A stretch of DNA of 64,000 nucleotides from Myxococcus sp. RHSTA-1-4 (GCF_020037125.1 NZ_JAIQDG010000021.1:1-64000), one strand, 5' to 3'; positions 7,130 to 16,986 are shown, counted from the stretch's first letter. Notes: generated by a model not told the origin, from the letters alone. Numbers and translations: made by a program.

Positions 7130-8137
7130 TCACCGCCCCACGAGCGCGCGGTACAGGTCTCCCAGCGCCCGCGCCTCGTGCTCCACACCACACCGGCGCC
7201 GCGCCTCCTCGGCCGCGTTGCGCCCCACCTCGCGCGCCCGCTCCGGCTCCCGCATCAACATCGCCAGCAGCTCGCGCAGCGCCTTCACGTCCCCGGGCTC
7301 GAAGAAGAAGCCCGTGCGCCCATGCTCGATGAGCGTGTCCAGGTACGGCAACCTCGACGCCACCACGCAGCAGCCCGACGCCATCGCCTCCACGTGCACC
7401 AGCGAGTAGCCCTCCGCGTAGGACGGGTGCACCAGCACCGTCAGCCCCTGGTACCAGGGCTCGATGACCGACTGCTCGCCCGCCAGCGACACCCGGTCCT
7501 CCATGCCCGCCCGCAGCCCGTTCACCCAGTCCAGGTCCGCGCCCTTCGCCAGTCCCACCAGCACCGCGTGCCACTCGGGGTGCTCGGGCAGCAGCGGGCG
7601 CACGGCCTCCAGGAAATCGCCCTGTCCCTTCTCCTTCCGGATGCGCCCGATGACGCCCACACCGAAGCGCCCGCCCTGACCGAGCCGGCGCCACGCCTCG
7701 TCCCGGTCCTCGGGCGGGTGGAACCGTGTCAGGTCGATGCCGTGCGAGATGACCGTCGAGGGCAGCGCGATGACCTCCGCCACCTGCTTCGTCAGCGACA
7801 CGAGCGCGTCCGCCCCTCGGGCGATGAAGCGCGTGAAGCCGCTCGGCGCCATGGACGTGTGCCTCGTGAAGACGAGCCGCACGTCTCGGCCCAGCAGCTT
7901 CAGCACCATGCCCGCCAAAAGCTCGTTGTTCCGGTGCGCGTGCCACACCACCGGCTCCGTGCGGGCGCGGCGAAGCAGCTCGGGCCAGGTGATTCTCGGC
8001 AGCCCCTCACTCAGCCCCGAGCCGATGACCCGCGTCTCCGAGCCCGTGTCCCGCACGAGCGCGGGCACCACCGACTCCACGTGGCGCGTCACCCCCGTGT
8101 ACCGCTTGTGGAAGTGCGGATGGATGATGAGCGTCAT
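7130..8137 (-). CDS. Glycosyltransferase family 4
   Basis: A 335-residue GT4 enzyme with a clear retaining-transferase signature, EGYSLVHVEAMASGCCVVAS, and GVGIGRIRKEKGQ in the donor domain (seen as VGVIGRIRKEKGQ). An HAHRNNELL pattern occurs in the acceptor domain. The stop is four bases upstream of the next gene and the start overlaps waaA by four bases, so it is part of the LPS core operon and probably adds a core sugar after Kdo. Exact specificity is not visible. Confidence 0.86.
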   Translation of the reverse strand: MTLIIHPHFHKRYTGVTRHVESVVPALVRDTGSETRVIGSGLSEGLPRITWPELLRRARTEPVVWHAHRNNELLAGMVLKLLGRDVRLVFTRHTSMAPSGFTRFIARGADALVSLTKQVAEVIALPSTVISHGIDLTRFHPPEDRDEAWRRLGQGGRFGVGVIGRIRKEKGQGDFLEAVRPLLPEHPEWHAVLVGLAKGADLDWVNGLRAGMEDRVSLAGEQSVIEPWYQGLTVLVHPSYAEGYSLVHVEAMASGCCVVASRLPYLDTLIEHGRTGFFFEPGDVKALRELLAMLMREPERAREVGRNAAEEARRRCGVEHEARALGDLYRALVGR

Positions 8138-9417
8138 CGCGGGTCCGGCCTCCCGTGGGGAAAAAGCGTCGTCATCGCTTCCACGTTCCTCTCACTGGCC
8201 CCGGAGATGCGCCGCACCGTCGCCTGGGCCTGCTCGCCCAGCCCCGCGAGCCGCTCCGGGTCCGCGAGCAGCTCCACGAGCGCCGAATGCAGGGCCTCGC
8301 CGTCCGAAGCCTGGAGCCCGCCCTGCCCCGTCAGCAGCTCCACGCTGTCCCGGAAGTTGTCCATGTGCGGCCCGTAGAGCACCGGCTTCCCCTGCCCCGC
8401 CGGCTCCAGGATGTTCTGCCCGCCCCGCTTCGTGAACGAGCCCCCCACGAACACCACCGCCGCCAGCCGGTAGGCCCTCGACAGCTCGCCAATCGTGTCC
8501 AGCACCACCACCTGCCCCCGCTCTGGATTGCCCTTCGAGCGCAGTCCCACGCTCAGCCCCGCCTCGCGCGCCAGCGTCACGATGCGCGCAGCCCGGTCCA
8601 CGTACCTGGGCGCAATCACCAGCCGCAGGTCCGGCCACCGCTCCAGCAGCCGCCGGTACACGCCCAGCAGCACCTCCTCCTCGCCCTCGTGCGTGCTCCC
8701 GGCAATCCAGACGCGTGCTCCCGGCTCCAGGCCCAGCGCGGCGCGCAGTGTCTCGTCCTCGCGCGAGGGACCGCCCACCAGGGAGTCGAACTTCGTGTTG
8801 CCGGTGACCTGCACCCACTCCGGCCGCGCGCCCAGGCTCCTTGCCCGCCCGGCCTCCTCTTCCGTCCGCATCAGCAGCAGGTCCAGCTCCTTCAGCGGGT
8901 TGCCGATGAGCTTGAAGAGCCAGCGGTACTTCCCCAGGTTCGCCGGGGAGAACCGCCCGTTCGTCATCACCACGCGCGCCCCACCCCGCTTCGCCGCGTG
9001 GATGAGGTTGGGCCAGAGCTCCGTGTACTCCAGCACCAGCACGTCCGGGCGGATGGCCCGCACCGCCCGGCGCGTCGCACCCCAGAGGTCGTAGGGCACG
9101 TACACCACCCCGTCGATGTCCTTCGCCAGCCGGCCCTTCGCCATCGCGTAGCCGCTGTCCGTCATCGTCGACAGGATGAGCTGACACCCCGGGAAGCGCG
9201 CCCGCAGCGGAGCGAACATCGGCGACAGCGCCAGCAGGTCTCCCGCGCTCGCGCCGTGGAGCCAGAGCACAGGGCCGTCGCCGCGCGCGGGCAGGCTCCC
9301 AGGGCCGTAGAAGCCCAGCCGCTCCTTCAGCCCATGGCGCGTCTTCCGGTGCAGGGACAGCACCGGGAACAGGAGCGCGAAGAGCACATAACTGGCGAGG
9401 ATGTACAGGAGGCGCAT
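8134..9417 (-). CDS. waaA: 3-deoxy-D-manno-octulosonic acid transferase
   Basis: Membrane-anchored GT30 enzyme that transfers Kdo from CMP-Kdo to lipid A precursor. It begins with a single membrane anchor (residues 1-21), followed by KERLGFYG (31-38), the stretch where the family's catalytic Glu lies, HGASAGD (54-60), the diagnostic ELWPNLI and GNTKFD. Length 427 matches the family. Overlaps the downstream GT4 by four bases and lies 21 bases below the PHP gene. Confidence 0.95.
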   Translation of the reverse strand: MRLLYILASYVLFALLFPVLSLHRKTRHGLKERLGFYGPGSLPARGDGPVLWLHGASAGDLLALSPMFAPLRARFPGCQLILSTMTDSGYAMAKGRLAKDIDGVVYVPYDLWGATRRAVRAIRPDVLVLEYTELWPNLIHAAKRGGARVVMTNGRFSPANLGKYRWLFKLIGNPLKELDLLLMRTEEEAGRARSLGARPEWVQVTGNTKFDSLVGGPSREDETLRAALGLEPGARVWIAGSTHEGEEEVLLGVYRRLLERWPDLRLVIAPRYVDRAARIVTLAREAGLSVGLRSKGNPERGQVVVLDTIGELSRAYRLAAVVFVGGSFTKRGGQNILEPAGQGKPVLYGPHMDNFRDSVELLTGQGGLQASDGEALHSALVELLADPERLAGLGEQAQATVRRISGASERNVEAMTTLFPHGRPDPR

Positions 9418-9438
9418 GGACGGCTCCCGCGCCCTCTA

Positions 9439-10608
9439 TCAGATGCCCGGCCCGCGGGGCAGCACACGCACGGGGCCCGGCACAATCCAGGGCCGCCACT
9501 CCGTCCCGAGGAAGCGCCCCGGCCCACGGGCCCACACCTCCACCTGCACCACCCCCGCCCCCGTCAGCTCCACGGACCTCCCGTCCGGAAGCAGACGCCC
9601 GTCCCCCCACACCTCCACCCGCACCGAGCCCTCCTCCGGACTCCCAGGCACATGGACCCGCAGCACGTCTCCGACGCGAGCCTCACGGCGCTCCGGCTCC
9701 ACCCCCTCCAGCGCGAAGCCCGCCGGCTCGCCCAGCGCCCGGAAGGCGCACACCGCGCGTCCGCTTCCCAACGCCCGAGCGACGCGGGCCGCCGCCTCGC
9801 CCGCGTCCTGGGGAAGCGGCGACGGCACCAGCTCCGGCGGCAGGTACATGGCCATGGACTCGAACACCGCCTGGTAGGAGGGCAGCCCGTGGGCGTCATG
9901 CGCGCAGAGCGCCACCCGGGGCCGCTCGCGCGACAGTTCCATGAAGCGCTCGGCCGGCCCGGGCTCCGGAGACACCATCAGCATCACCCCGTGCCCCGGG
10001 TTGCCCAGGTACGCCCCCACCGTGGGCAACAGCCGGCTCACCGGACGGCTCGCCGCCTGACGGAAGAAGGTGTCCGCCGAGTACAGCTCGAAGCCCGGCA
10101 CCTCACGGGCGCTCGCGTCGTCCGTCCAGGGGTTGCGCTCCTGCACCGGGTGCGCGAGCACCGACGTGCCCCCCGCCGCCGCCACCGCCTTCACCGCGTC
10201 CGCCGGCGGCATCCACTGGCGCATGCCCTCCAGCGGCCGCTCCATGCCGAACGCGGCCAGGTGCCCCGCGGACGTGGAGATCTCCACTCCCGGCACCAGC
10301 AGCACGCCCTCCACCCAGGCCGGCGCGGGCGGCGTGAAGTCGTTGTGGTCGGTGAGCACCACGAAGTCCAGGCCCGCCGCCTTCGCCGCGCGAGCCACCT
10401 CCCGAGGCGTGCCCTCCCCGTCCGAGCGCGTGGTGTGCACGTGGTACGCGCCACGCACCCACGTGGGCGCCCCGGCCTTCGGCGGCACCACCGGATAGCG
10501 GGCGCAGGAGGCCGGCAGGGCGAAGACGCCCGCCACCCCGAAGAGCAGCAGGCCCATGCCCAGCACCGCCTGGAGTGTCTTGGCCAATACCGTCCGCACC
10601 CGGCTCAT
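9439..10608 (-). CDS. PHP-domain phosphoesterase, membrane-anchored
   Basis: A 389-residue protein with an N-terminal membrane segment (about 10-30) and a PHP domain. Metal-binding motifs are YHVHTTRSDGEGT (His 56 and 58), LTDHND, GVEIST, a later HP pair and AHDAHG. After the PHP domain, the last ~90 residues form a beta-rich C-terminal domain. ATG 10608 is preceded by AGGCAGGGA; an in-frame ATG at 10620 lacks a ribosome site. Location between MsbA-like and waaA genes hints at an envelope substrate, but none can be named. Confidence 0.83.
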   Translation of the reverse strand: MSRVRTVLAKTLQAVLGMGLLLFGVAGVFALPASCARYPVVPPKAGAPTWVRGAYHVHTTRSDGEGTPREVARAAKAAGLDFVVLTDHNDFTPPAPAWVEGVLLVPGVEISTSAGHLAAFGMERPLEGMRQWMPPADAVKAVAAAGGTSVLAHPVQERNPWTDDASAREVPGFELYSADTFFRQAASRPVSRLLPTVGAYLGNPGHGVMLMVSPEPGPAERFMELSRERPRVALCAHDAHGLPSYQAVFESMAMYLPPELVPSPLPQDAGEAAARVARALGSGRAVCAFRALGEPAGFALEGVEPERREARVGDVLRVHVPGSPEEGSVRVEVWGDGRLLPDGRSVELTGAGVVQVEVWARGPGRFLGTEWRPWIVPGPVRVLPRGPGI

Positions 10609-10741
10609 TCCCTGCCTCATTCAATGAAGCCCGGTGCGCGCATCCCGCCGGCACCTCGCCGCGCGGGGCAACCCTGGCCTCGGACTCCACCGTACCCTGC
10701 CGGGCCCGCCCCGCCATTCGCAATTCAATGGCGGCTCGGGC

Positions 10742-12526
10742 TCACGCCGCGCCCCGCTCGGTGGGGCCCTCGGTCTGCATCTTCCACAGCGCCTCGTAGC
10801 GGCCGCCCTTCTGGAGCAGCTCCGCATGCGTGCCGCTCTCCACCACCCGACCCGCCTCCATCACGTGGAGCACGTCCGCGTTCACCACCGTGGACAGCCG
10901 GTGCGCAATCACCAACGCCGTGCGCCCCGGCAGCACCGCCGCCAGCGCCGCCTGCACCTCGCGCTCGCTCTCCGGGTCCAGGCTGCTCGTCGCCTCGTCC
11001 AGCACCAGCACCCGTGCCCGGGCCAGCACCGCGCGGGCGATGCACAGCCGCTGCCGCTGGCCGCCGCTCAGCGTCACGCCCCGCTCGCCGATGAGCGTGT
11101 CGTAGCCCTCCGGCATCGCGCGGATGAAGCCGTCCGCGTGCGCCACCTTCGCCGCCGCCTCCACCTCTTCCCGCGTGGCGTCCGGCCGCGAATAGCGCAG
11201 GTTGTCCAGCACCGTGCCCTGGAACAGCAGCGGCTCCTGTGTCACCAGCGCGAACTGCTCGCGCACGCTCGCCGCCGTGTACCGGTCCGCGTCCACCCCA
11301 TCCAGCAGGAGCTGCCCCTTCTGGGGCCGCTCGAAGCGCAGCAGCAGCGACGTCACCGTGCTCTTGCCCCCGCCGCTGCCTCCCACCAGCGCCGTCACCT
11401 GTCCCGCCTTCAGCTCCACCGTCAGGCCGTCCAGCGCCCGGCGCTCGCCATAGGAGAAGCGCACGTTCTCCAGCACGATGCTCCGGGACAGCGGCGGCGC
11501 CGGCACCGCGTCCGGCGCGTCCTCCACCGGGTGCTTCAAGTCCAGCAGCGCGAAGAGACGCTCACCCGCCGCGCCCGCCTGCACCGCGAACTGCGTCACC
11601 CGGCCCAGCTCCTTCACCGGCTGGTACACCAGGATGACCGCCGTCAGCAGCGACAGCAGCGCCTCCGGCTCCATCAGCCGCACGCTCGCCGCGAAGGCCA
11701 GCGCGCCCGCCAGCGCCGCCGCCGCCAGCACCTCCATCAAGCCCGGCACCGCGCCCCGCGCCCACGCCGCGCTCACCACCGCCTTCTCGTGCGCCCGCGC
11801 ATGGGCCGCGAAGCGGGCCAGCTCCGCCTCCTGCCCGTTGAAGGCCTGGATGGTCCGCAGGCCCCCCAGCCCCTCGTGGAGCTGCCCCGCCAGGTTGCCG
11901 AGCTGCGTCTGCCCCTCGCGCGTGCGCTTCAGCACCTTGCGCATCAGCCCCGAGGCCGGCAGCGCCGCCAGCGGAATCACCAGCAACATCACCGCGCCCA
12001 GCAACGGACTGAGGGAGAGCACCACCCCCGCCAGGATGACGACCTGCACGCTGTCCCGCAGGTACGCGCCCACCGTGTACATGGCCGCGTCGTGCACCGC
12101 GTTCACGTCCGAGGAGAAGCGGCTGAGCAAATCGCCCGTCCGCTCGCACGCGAGCTGCGTGGGCGACAGCGCGGTGAGGCGCAGGAACAGCTCACGCCGC
12201 ACGTCCTTCACCACCCGCTGCGCGAACAGCCCCATGAAATAGAACTGCGTCAGGTACCCCAGGCCCTTCGCCGCGCCCACCACCACCATCACCAGCGGGA
12301 AGCCCCACAGCGCCGCCTCGCGCGGCAGGTCCGCCAGCCACGGCACCCGCTGCGCGCTCGCGAAGCCCTCCTGTCCTCCCGACAGCAGGAAGCGCAGCGC
12401 CGGCCCCGTCAGGTACGCGTACGCGCCGGTGGCCAGCCCCACCACGCCCATGCCCACGAAGGCCACCGCGAGCACGCCCCAGTGCGGGCGCGCATAGCGC
12501 AACAGCCGGAACAGCACCTGCCTCAT
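10742..12526 (-). CDS. msbA: MsbA-like ABC exporter (lipid A-core flippase candidate)
   Basis: A 594-residue half-transporter with six membrane helices followed by an ATPase domain. Walker A GGSGGGKST is at 382-390, the signature LSGGQ at 486-490 and Walker B with DEATSSLD ending at 517. This arrangement and length match MsbA, which flips lipid A-core across the inner membrane. Placement at the head of an operon with waaA and lpxK supports that role, although other lipid or peptide exporters look similar. The ATG immediately follows the stop of the upstream regulator gene with no gap. Confidence 0.85.
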   Translation of the reverse strand: MRQVLFRLLRYARPHWGVLAVAFVGMGVVGLATGAYAYLTGPALRFLLSGGQEGFASAQRVPWLADLPREAALWGFPLVMVVVGAAKGLGYLTQFYFMGLFAQRVVKDVRRELFLRLTALSPTQLACERTGDLLSRFSSDVNAVHDAAMYTVGAYLRDSVQVVILAGVVLSLSPLLGAVMLLVIPLAALPASGLMRKVLKRTREGQTQLGNLAGQLHEGLGGLRTIQAFNGQEAELARFAAHARAHEKAVVSAAWARGAVPGLMEVLAAAALAGALAFAASVRLMEPEALLSLLTAVILVYQPVKELGRVTQFAVQAGAAGERLFALLDLKHPVEDAPDAVPAPPLSRSIVLENVRFSYGERRALDGLTVELKAGQVTALVGGSGGGKSTVTSLLLRFERPQKGQLLLDGVDADRYTAASVREQFALVTQEPLLFQGTVLDNLRYSRPDATREEVEAAAKVAHADGFIRAMPEGYDTLIGERGVTLSGGQRQRLCIARAVLARARVLVLDEATSSLDPESEREVQAALAAVLPGRTALVIAHRLSTVVNADVLHVMEAGRVVESGTHAELLQKGGRYEALWKMQTEGPTERGAA

Positions 12527-14410
12527 CTACCGTCCCACCTTGCGCAGCGCCGCCTTGGCGAGCTGGGAGTACGGGTTGTACTCCAGCACCTTCAGCAGCT
12601 TCTTCCGCGCCAGCGGCGCGTCTCCCAGGTCCGTGTCGATGATGGCCGCGATGATGTGCAGCCGCTCCACGTACGGCCCCAGCGACAGCGCCTTCTTCAA
12701 GACCTTCTGCGCCCTCTGCGCCCTCACCATCAGCGCCCCCGGGGCCGCCATGTACGTGGCCCATGCGAGGAACGCGTAGTACTCCGGCTCGTTCGGGTTG
12801 AACGTCACCGCCTCCTCGAACGCGCGCATCGCCGTGGGGAAGTCGCGGCGCTTCATCGCGGCCTCGCCCCGCCGCAGCGCAATCTCCGCGTCCACCACCA
12901 CCGTGGTGTTCCGCCCCACGTCCAGGCGGCTGAAGAGGTACTGGAGGTACGCCTTGCGCTTCTCCTCCACGCTCAGCACCCGGTACGAGGCCGACAGCTT
13001 CTCCTGCACCGACTCGAGCAAGTCCCTCAGGTCGGAGATGTCGAACTCGGCATAGGTGTCCGGATGGAAGCGCATCGCCGTCTCGTGGTACGCGCGTTCC
13101 ACCGCTTCCGTGTCCGCGGTGATGTCCAGGCCGAGGCTGCCGAAGTAGCTGCGGGTGATGATGCGGACCGCCTCCTCGCGCAGCGAGGCCGCTGTCTCCA
13201 CCGGGAGCGCCTTGCGCTTGCGCGGGGCAATCCGGTCCGGCAGCACCGCGGTGGACAGCACGTCCGTCCCCGTGGCCACCGGCGTCGGGGAGAACGTCAC
13301 CCCGCCCGTCAGCTTGAGGAACCACAGCAGCGACACCGCCGTGCCCAGTTCCCCACGCCCGTGCGCCAGCAGGTCCCTGAGGACGATGCGGCCGTTCACC
13401 TGCATGGCGATCTTCAGGTCATCCGTGTCCAGCGCCATCGCCTGGAGGTCGCGGCCGAACTCCGCCGAGCGCACCGGGTACTCGCCCAGGTTGCCCCGCA
13501 GCGAGGCCGCCATCACCTTCAGCGGGAAGCACCGCCGCGCGCCCGCCAGCACCGGGGCCAGGGGCGGCACCTCCACCGAGGCCACCTCCGCGGTGAACTC
13601 GTCCCCCGCGTAGAAGGCATAGCGCCCCTCGCGCATGCCCAGCACCCGCTCCAGCCTGTCCCGGGTGTAGTCGCGTAGCAGCTGCAACAGCTCTTCACCG
13701 GCCGCCTCCACGCCCGCGTCCGCCAGCGCCGCGCCGATGCGCAGCCCGGAGCCGAGCGCCTCCACCACCCGCTCCGCCTGCGCGGAGGTCAGCACCTTGC
13801 GGTCCAGCAGGTAGCGGGGCAGCGAGTCCGCCTTCGACGAGGAGTCGTAGCTCACCGCCCCGCCGCGCAGGAAGTACACGCGCCGGCTCAAGTCCCGGTG
13901 CGCCACCACCAGCACGCCGTCGCGGCGCAGCCGGTAGAGCGAGTGCAGCAGGCCCGGCAGGGGGTAGCCCCTCAGCTCGCCCGAGTTCACCGCGGACCGG
14001 GCCAGCGTGGCCGCCAGCCCGGCGGGCGGCACGGCCTGCGCCGCGCGCAGCAGCGTCTCCAGCCGGGGCACCAGCTCCCCCGGCTTGAGCGGGTCCGCCA
14101 CGTACGCGTTCACCTTGAGGTCCAGCACCGACGCCACCCCGCGCGCCCGGCCCAGGTGGCCCTTGTCGATGGCGACAATCGGCACGCGCCCGCCCTGGCT
14201 GTGGCCCCGGATGAGGTGCACCACGTGCGCGCCGTCCACCCGGGGCAGGTCCACCGCCAGCACCACCACCGCCGGGTTGTCCGCCGCGAAGTGCTCCATC
14301 GCCGTCACCGCGTCATTCACCGCGCGCACGGTGTACCCGGCCTGGGAGAGCAGGCCCGTCAGGTGCTCCAGCGTGGGGGGATGGCTCTCGGCGAGCAGAA
14401 GCGTCTTCAA
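12527..14410 (-). CDS. Receiver-PATAN (DUF4388)-J domain-TPR protein
   Basis: A 627-residue multidomain cytosolic protein. Residues 1-122 form a receiver-like domain, but Ala 52 sits where the phosphoacceptor Asp is expected, before the LPRVDG loop, so it is probably not phosphorylated in the usual way. A PATAN/DUF4388 region (about 140-270) follows, then a J-domain-like helix pair with an intact HPD at 449-451, then TPR-like repeats from about 505 to the end. The start is TTG 14410 with GAGG five bases upstream. It directly abuts the MsbA-like gene and heads the LPS operon, suggesting an assembly or regulatory role. Function is unknown. Confidence 0.8.
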   Translation of the reverse strand: MKTLLLAESHPPTLEHLTGLLSQAGYTVRAVNDAVTAMEHFAADNPAVVVLAVDLPRVDGAHVVHLIRGHSQGGRVPIVAIDKGHLGRARGVASVLDLKVNAYVADPLKPGELVPRLETLLRAAQAVPPAGLAATLARSAVNSGELRGYPLPGLLHSLYRLRRDGVLVVAHRDLSRRVYFLRGGAVSYDSSSKADSLPRYLLDRKVLTSAQAERVVEALGSGLRIGAALADAGVEAAGEELLQLLRDYTRDRLERVLGMREGRYAFYAGDEFTAEVASVEVPPLAPVLAGARRCFPLKVMAASLRGNLGEYPVRSAEFGRDLQAMALDTDDLKIAMQVNGRIVLRDLLAHGRGELGTAVSLLWFLKLTGGVTFSPTPVATGTDVLSTAVLPDRIAPRKRKALPVETAASLREEAVRIITRSYFGSLGLDITADTEAVERAYHETAMRFHPDTYAEFDISDLRDLLESVQEKLSASYRVLSVEEKRKAYLQYLFSRLDVGRNTTVVVDAEIALRRGEAAMKRRDFPTAMRAFEEAVTFNPNEPEYYAFLAWATYMAAPGALMVRAQRAQKVLKKALSLGPYVERLHIIAAIIDTDLGDAPLARKKLLKVLEYNPYSQLAKAALRKVGR

Positions 14411-14468
14411 GGGTGCCTCACTCTACACCTTCATCCGCTCCCGCATCAGGTACGATGCGTGCCCCCTC

Positions 14469-15620
14469 ATGACGCCCCCGCCCCGCATCCTCGTCGTGGC
14501 CGGCGAGGCCTCCGGTGACAGCCATGCCGCCGAGCTCGTCGCAGCCCTCCAGGCCCGCCGTCCGGACCTCACCTTCTTCGGCATGGGCGGCTCGCGCCTG
14601 GCCGCCCGGGGGGTGGAGCTGCTCTATGACGCCCGCGAGGTGTCCGTCATGGGCATCACCGAGGTGCTCCCCCGCATCCCCCGAATCCTCCAGATTCTGA
14701 AGGGATTGGCCAACGCCGCCGCCGAGCGCCGCCCGGACGTCGCCATCCTGGTGGACATCCCGGACTTCAACCTGCGACTGGCGGAGAAGCTCAAGGCGCT
14801 GGGAGTGCCGGTCGCCTACTACGTGTCGCCCATGATCTGGGCCTGGCGCCGTGGCCGGGTGCGCACCATCAAGCGGCTGGTGGACCGGATGCTCTGCATC
14901 CTCCCCTTCGAGGAGGAATTCTACCGGGACGCCGGGGTGAACGCCCGCTACGTGGGCAGCCCCGTGGTGGAGCAGGTCCCCGCCCCCGCCAGCCCCACCG
15001 ACTTCCGCCAGCGTCTGGGACTGAACACCGACGCCCCCACGCTCGCGCTGCTGCCCGGCAGCCGGATGAGTGAAATCCGCCGCCTGCTGCCCACCCTGGT
15101 GGACGCGGCGAAGCGGCTCTCCACCGAGCGGCCCGGGCTCCAGGTCGTCGTCCCCGTGGCCCCCACCATCCCCCGCGAGGAAATCGTCTCCCGCTTCGAG
15201 GGCAGCGGCCTGTCGCCCATCCTCGTGGAGGGACGCGCTCCGGAGGTGGTGGGCGCCAGCGACGCGGCGGTGGTGGCGTCCGGTACCGCCGTACTGGAAG
15301 CGGGGCTGATGCAGCGCCCGCTGGTGGTCGTCTACCGGGTGTCCCTCATCACCTACTGGGTGGGACGGCTGATGCTGAAGGTGGCCTTCGTCTCGCTGGT
15401 CAACCTGCTGGCGGGCCGGCGCGTGGTGCCGGAGCTGCTCCAGGGGGAGATGACGCCCGAGCGCATCGCCGAGGAGGTCCGCCGGGTGTGGACGCCGGGG
15501 GCCCCCCGCGAGGAGATGCTGCGAGGGCTGGCGGAGATGCGCGGCCGCCTGGGGGAGACGGGGGCCGCCACCCGGGCCGCGGAAGCCGTACTGGAGCTGC
15601 TGCCCCCGCGCCCCGTTTAG
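14469..15620 (+). CDS. lpxB: Lipid-A-disaccharide synthase
   Basis: Peripheral membrane GT19 enzyme that joins UDP-2,3-diacylglucosamine and lipid X. The N-terminal VVAGEASGD (residues 7-15), MGITEV, YYVSPMIWAWRRGR and LLPGSRMSEI motifs are all diagnostic; length 383 is normal. It runs divergently from the LPS operon with 58 bases between. A -10-like TACGAT at 14451-14456 lies shortly upstream with only a poor -35, and there is no ribosome-binding site before ATG 14469, so a leaderless transcript is possible. Confidence 0.96.
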   Translation: MTPPPRILVVAGEASGDSHAAELVAALQARRPDLTFFGMGGSRLAARGVELLYDAREVSVMGITEVLPRIPRILQILKGLANAAAERRPDVAILVDIPDFNLRLAEKLKALGVPVAYYVSPMIWAWRRGRVRTIKRLVDRMLCILPFEEEFYRDAGVNARYVGSPVVEQVPAPASPTDFRQRLGLNTDAPTLALLPGSRMSEIRRLLPTLVDAAKRLSTERPGLQVVVPVAPTIPREEIVSRFEGSGLSPILVEGRAPEVVGASDAAVVASGTAVLEAGLMQRPLVVVYRVSLITYWVGRLMLKVAFVSLVNLLAGRRVVPELLQGEMTPERIAEEVRRVWTPGAPREEMLRGLAEMRGRLGETGAATRAAEAVLELLPPRPV

Positions 15621-15623
15621 GGT

Positions 15624-16343
15624 ATGTCCGGCCGGGTCATGAATCCTGCCCTGGTCTGCATCCCCACCTACAACGAGCGAGAGAACATCGAGGCCATCGT
15701 CCAGGCGGTGCTGAAGGCCGACCCGCGCGTGGACATCCTCGTCGTCGATGACAACTCGCCCGACGGCACGGGGCAGCTCGCGGACGGGCTCGCCGCGAAG
15801 GAGCCGCGCGTGCGGGTGCTGCACCGCGAGAAGAAGGAGGGCCTGGGCCGCGCGTACCTCGCCGCCTTCCGCTGGGCGCTGGCCGAGGGCTACACGTACA
15901 TCCTGGAGATGGACGCGGACTTCAGCCATGACCCGCGCTACCTCCCGGGAATGCTGGACGCGGCCCAGGCGGGCGCGGACCTGGTGCTGGGCTCGCGCTA
16001 CGTCACCGGCGGCGGCACGGTGAACTGGGGCGTCGGCCGGCAGGTCATCAGCCGCGGCGGCAGCCTCTACGCCCGTACGATTCTGGGCGTGGGCATCCGC
16101 GACCTCACCGGCGGCTTCAAGTGCTTCCACCGCCGGGTGCTGGAGTCCATCGACCTGGATTCGGTGAAGAGCACCGGGTACGCGTTCCAGATCGAGCTGA
16201 CCTACCGCACGCTGAAGAAGGGCTTCACCGTGCGCGAGGTGCCCATCGTCTTCGAGGACCGGCGCGTGGGGCACTCGAAGATGAGCAAGAAGATCTTCGC
16301 CGAGGCCCTCACCATGGTGTGGAAGCTGCGCCTCACGGTGTAG
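15624..16343 (+). CDS. Polyprenol monophosphomannose synthase-like GT2
   Basis: A 239-residue GT2 of the dolichol-phosphate mannose synthase (DPM1) type, which loads a sugar on a polyprenyl phosphate. Visible motifs are PTYNERENI, VDDNSPDGT (41-49), the metal-binding EMDADFSHDP with Asp 97 and 99, and GGFKCFHRR. It lacks the C-terminal membrane helices of larger relatives. ATG 15624 lies four bases after the lpxB stop; a second ATG at 15639 is possible. Probably transcribed with lpxB and marC. Confidence 0.88.
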   Translation: MSGRVMNPALVCIPTYNERENIEAIVQAVLKADPRVDILVVDDNSPDGTGQLADGLAAKEPRVRVLHREKKEGLGRAYLAAFRWALAEGYTYILEMDADFSHDPRYLPGMLDAAQAGADLVLGSRYVTGGGTVNWGVGRQVISRGGSLYARTILGVGIRDLTGGFKCFHRRVLESIDLDSVKSTGYAFQIELTYRTLKKGFTVREVPIVFEDRRVGHSKMSKKIFAEALTMVWKLRLTV

Positions 16344-16359
16344 CCGGAAGAGGCCTGTC

Positions 16360-16986
16360 ATGACGGCGTACCTGACGCACTTCCTCGTCTCGCTTTCGGC
16401 GGTCTTCTTCGTCGTGGACCCCATCGGCGTGGTGCCGCTGTTCCTGGCGATGACGGCCGGGGACTCGCAGGAGAAGATGCGCCGCACGGCGATGCGCGCC
16501 TGCCTGGTGGCGTGCGGGATGATGCTGTTCTTCGCCCTCTTCGGCGGCGTCATCTTCAAGGTGTTCGGCGTGTCCCTGGGCGCCTTCCGCGTGGCCGGCG
16601 GCATCCTCCTGCTCATCACCGCGCTGGACATGCTCCGCGCCCGCCCGTCCGAGACGCGCACCACCCCCACCGAGGAGCAGGAGGGCGTGGTGAAGGAGGA
16701 CGTGGCCATCGTCCCGCTGGCCATTCCGCTGCTGTCCGGCCCCGGCGCCATCGCCACCGCCATGGTGCTGATGGCCAAGGGCAAGACGCTGACCTTCGCC
16801 ATCCCCGTGCTGGCCGCCATCGTCCTCACGTTCCTGGCCAGCTACTTCATCCTCCGCGCCTCGGGGATGATTCAGCGCGTGCTGCGCCAGTCCGGCGTCG
16901 CGATTGTGGAGCGAGTCATGGGACTCATCCTCGCCGCCATCGCCGTGCAGTTCATCGCGGACGGCGGCAAGGAACTGCTCAGATAG
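16360..16986 (+). CDS. MarC family integral membrane protein
   Basis: A 208-residue UPF0056/MarC protein with about six membrane helices. The first helix contains the conserved VDPIGVVPLFLA, and the middle loop is followed by AIPLLSGPGAIAT, both family hallmarks. Function is unestablished; early claims of a drug-resistance role for MarC were not upheld. It follows the GT2 gene by 16 bases and overlaps the convergent lipoprotein gene by eight bases. Confidence 0.9.
   Translation: MTAYLTHFLVSLSAVFFVVDPIGVVPLFLAMTAGDSQEKMRRTAMRACLVACGMMLFFALFGGVIFKVFGVSLGAFRVAGGILLLITALDMLRARPSETRTTPTEEQEGVVKEDVAIVPLAIPLLSGPGAIATAMVLMAKGKTLTFAIPVLAAIVLTFLASYFILRASGMIQRVLRQSGVAIVERVMGLILAAIAVQFIADGGKELLR

Noticed and set aside
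10634-13678. A 1014-residue plus-strand frame
   Set aside because: His/Arg-rich composition typical of the antisense frame of GC-rich genes; the minus strand holds the MsbA-like and J-domain genes.
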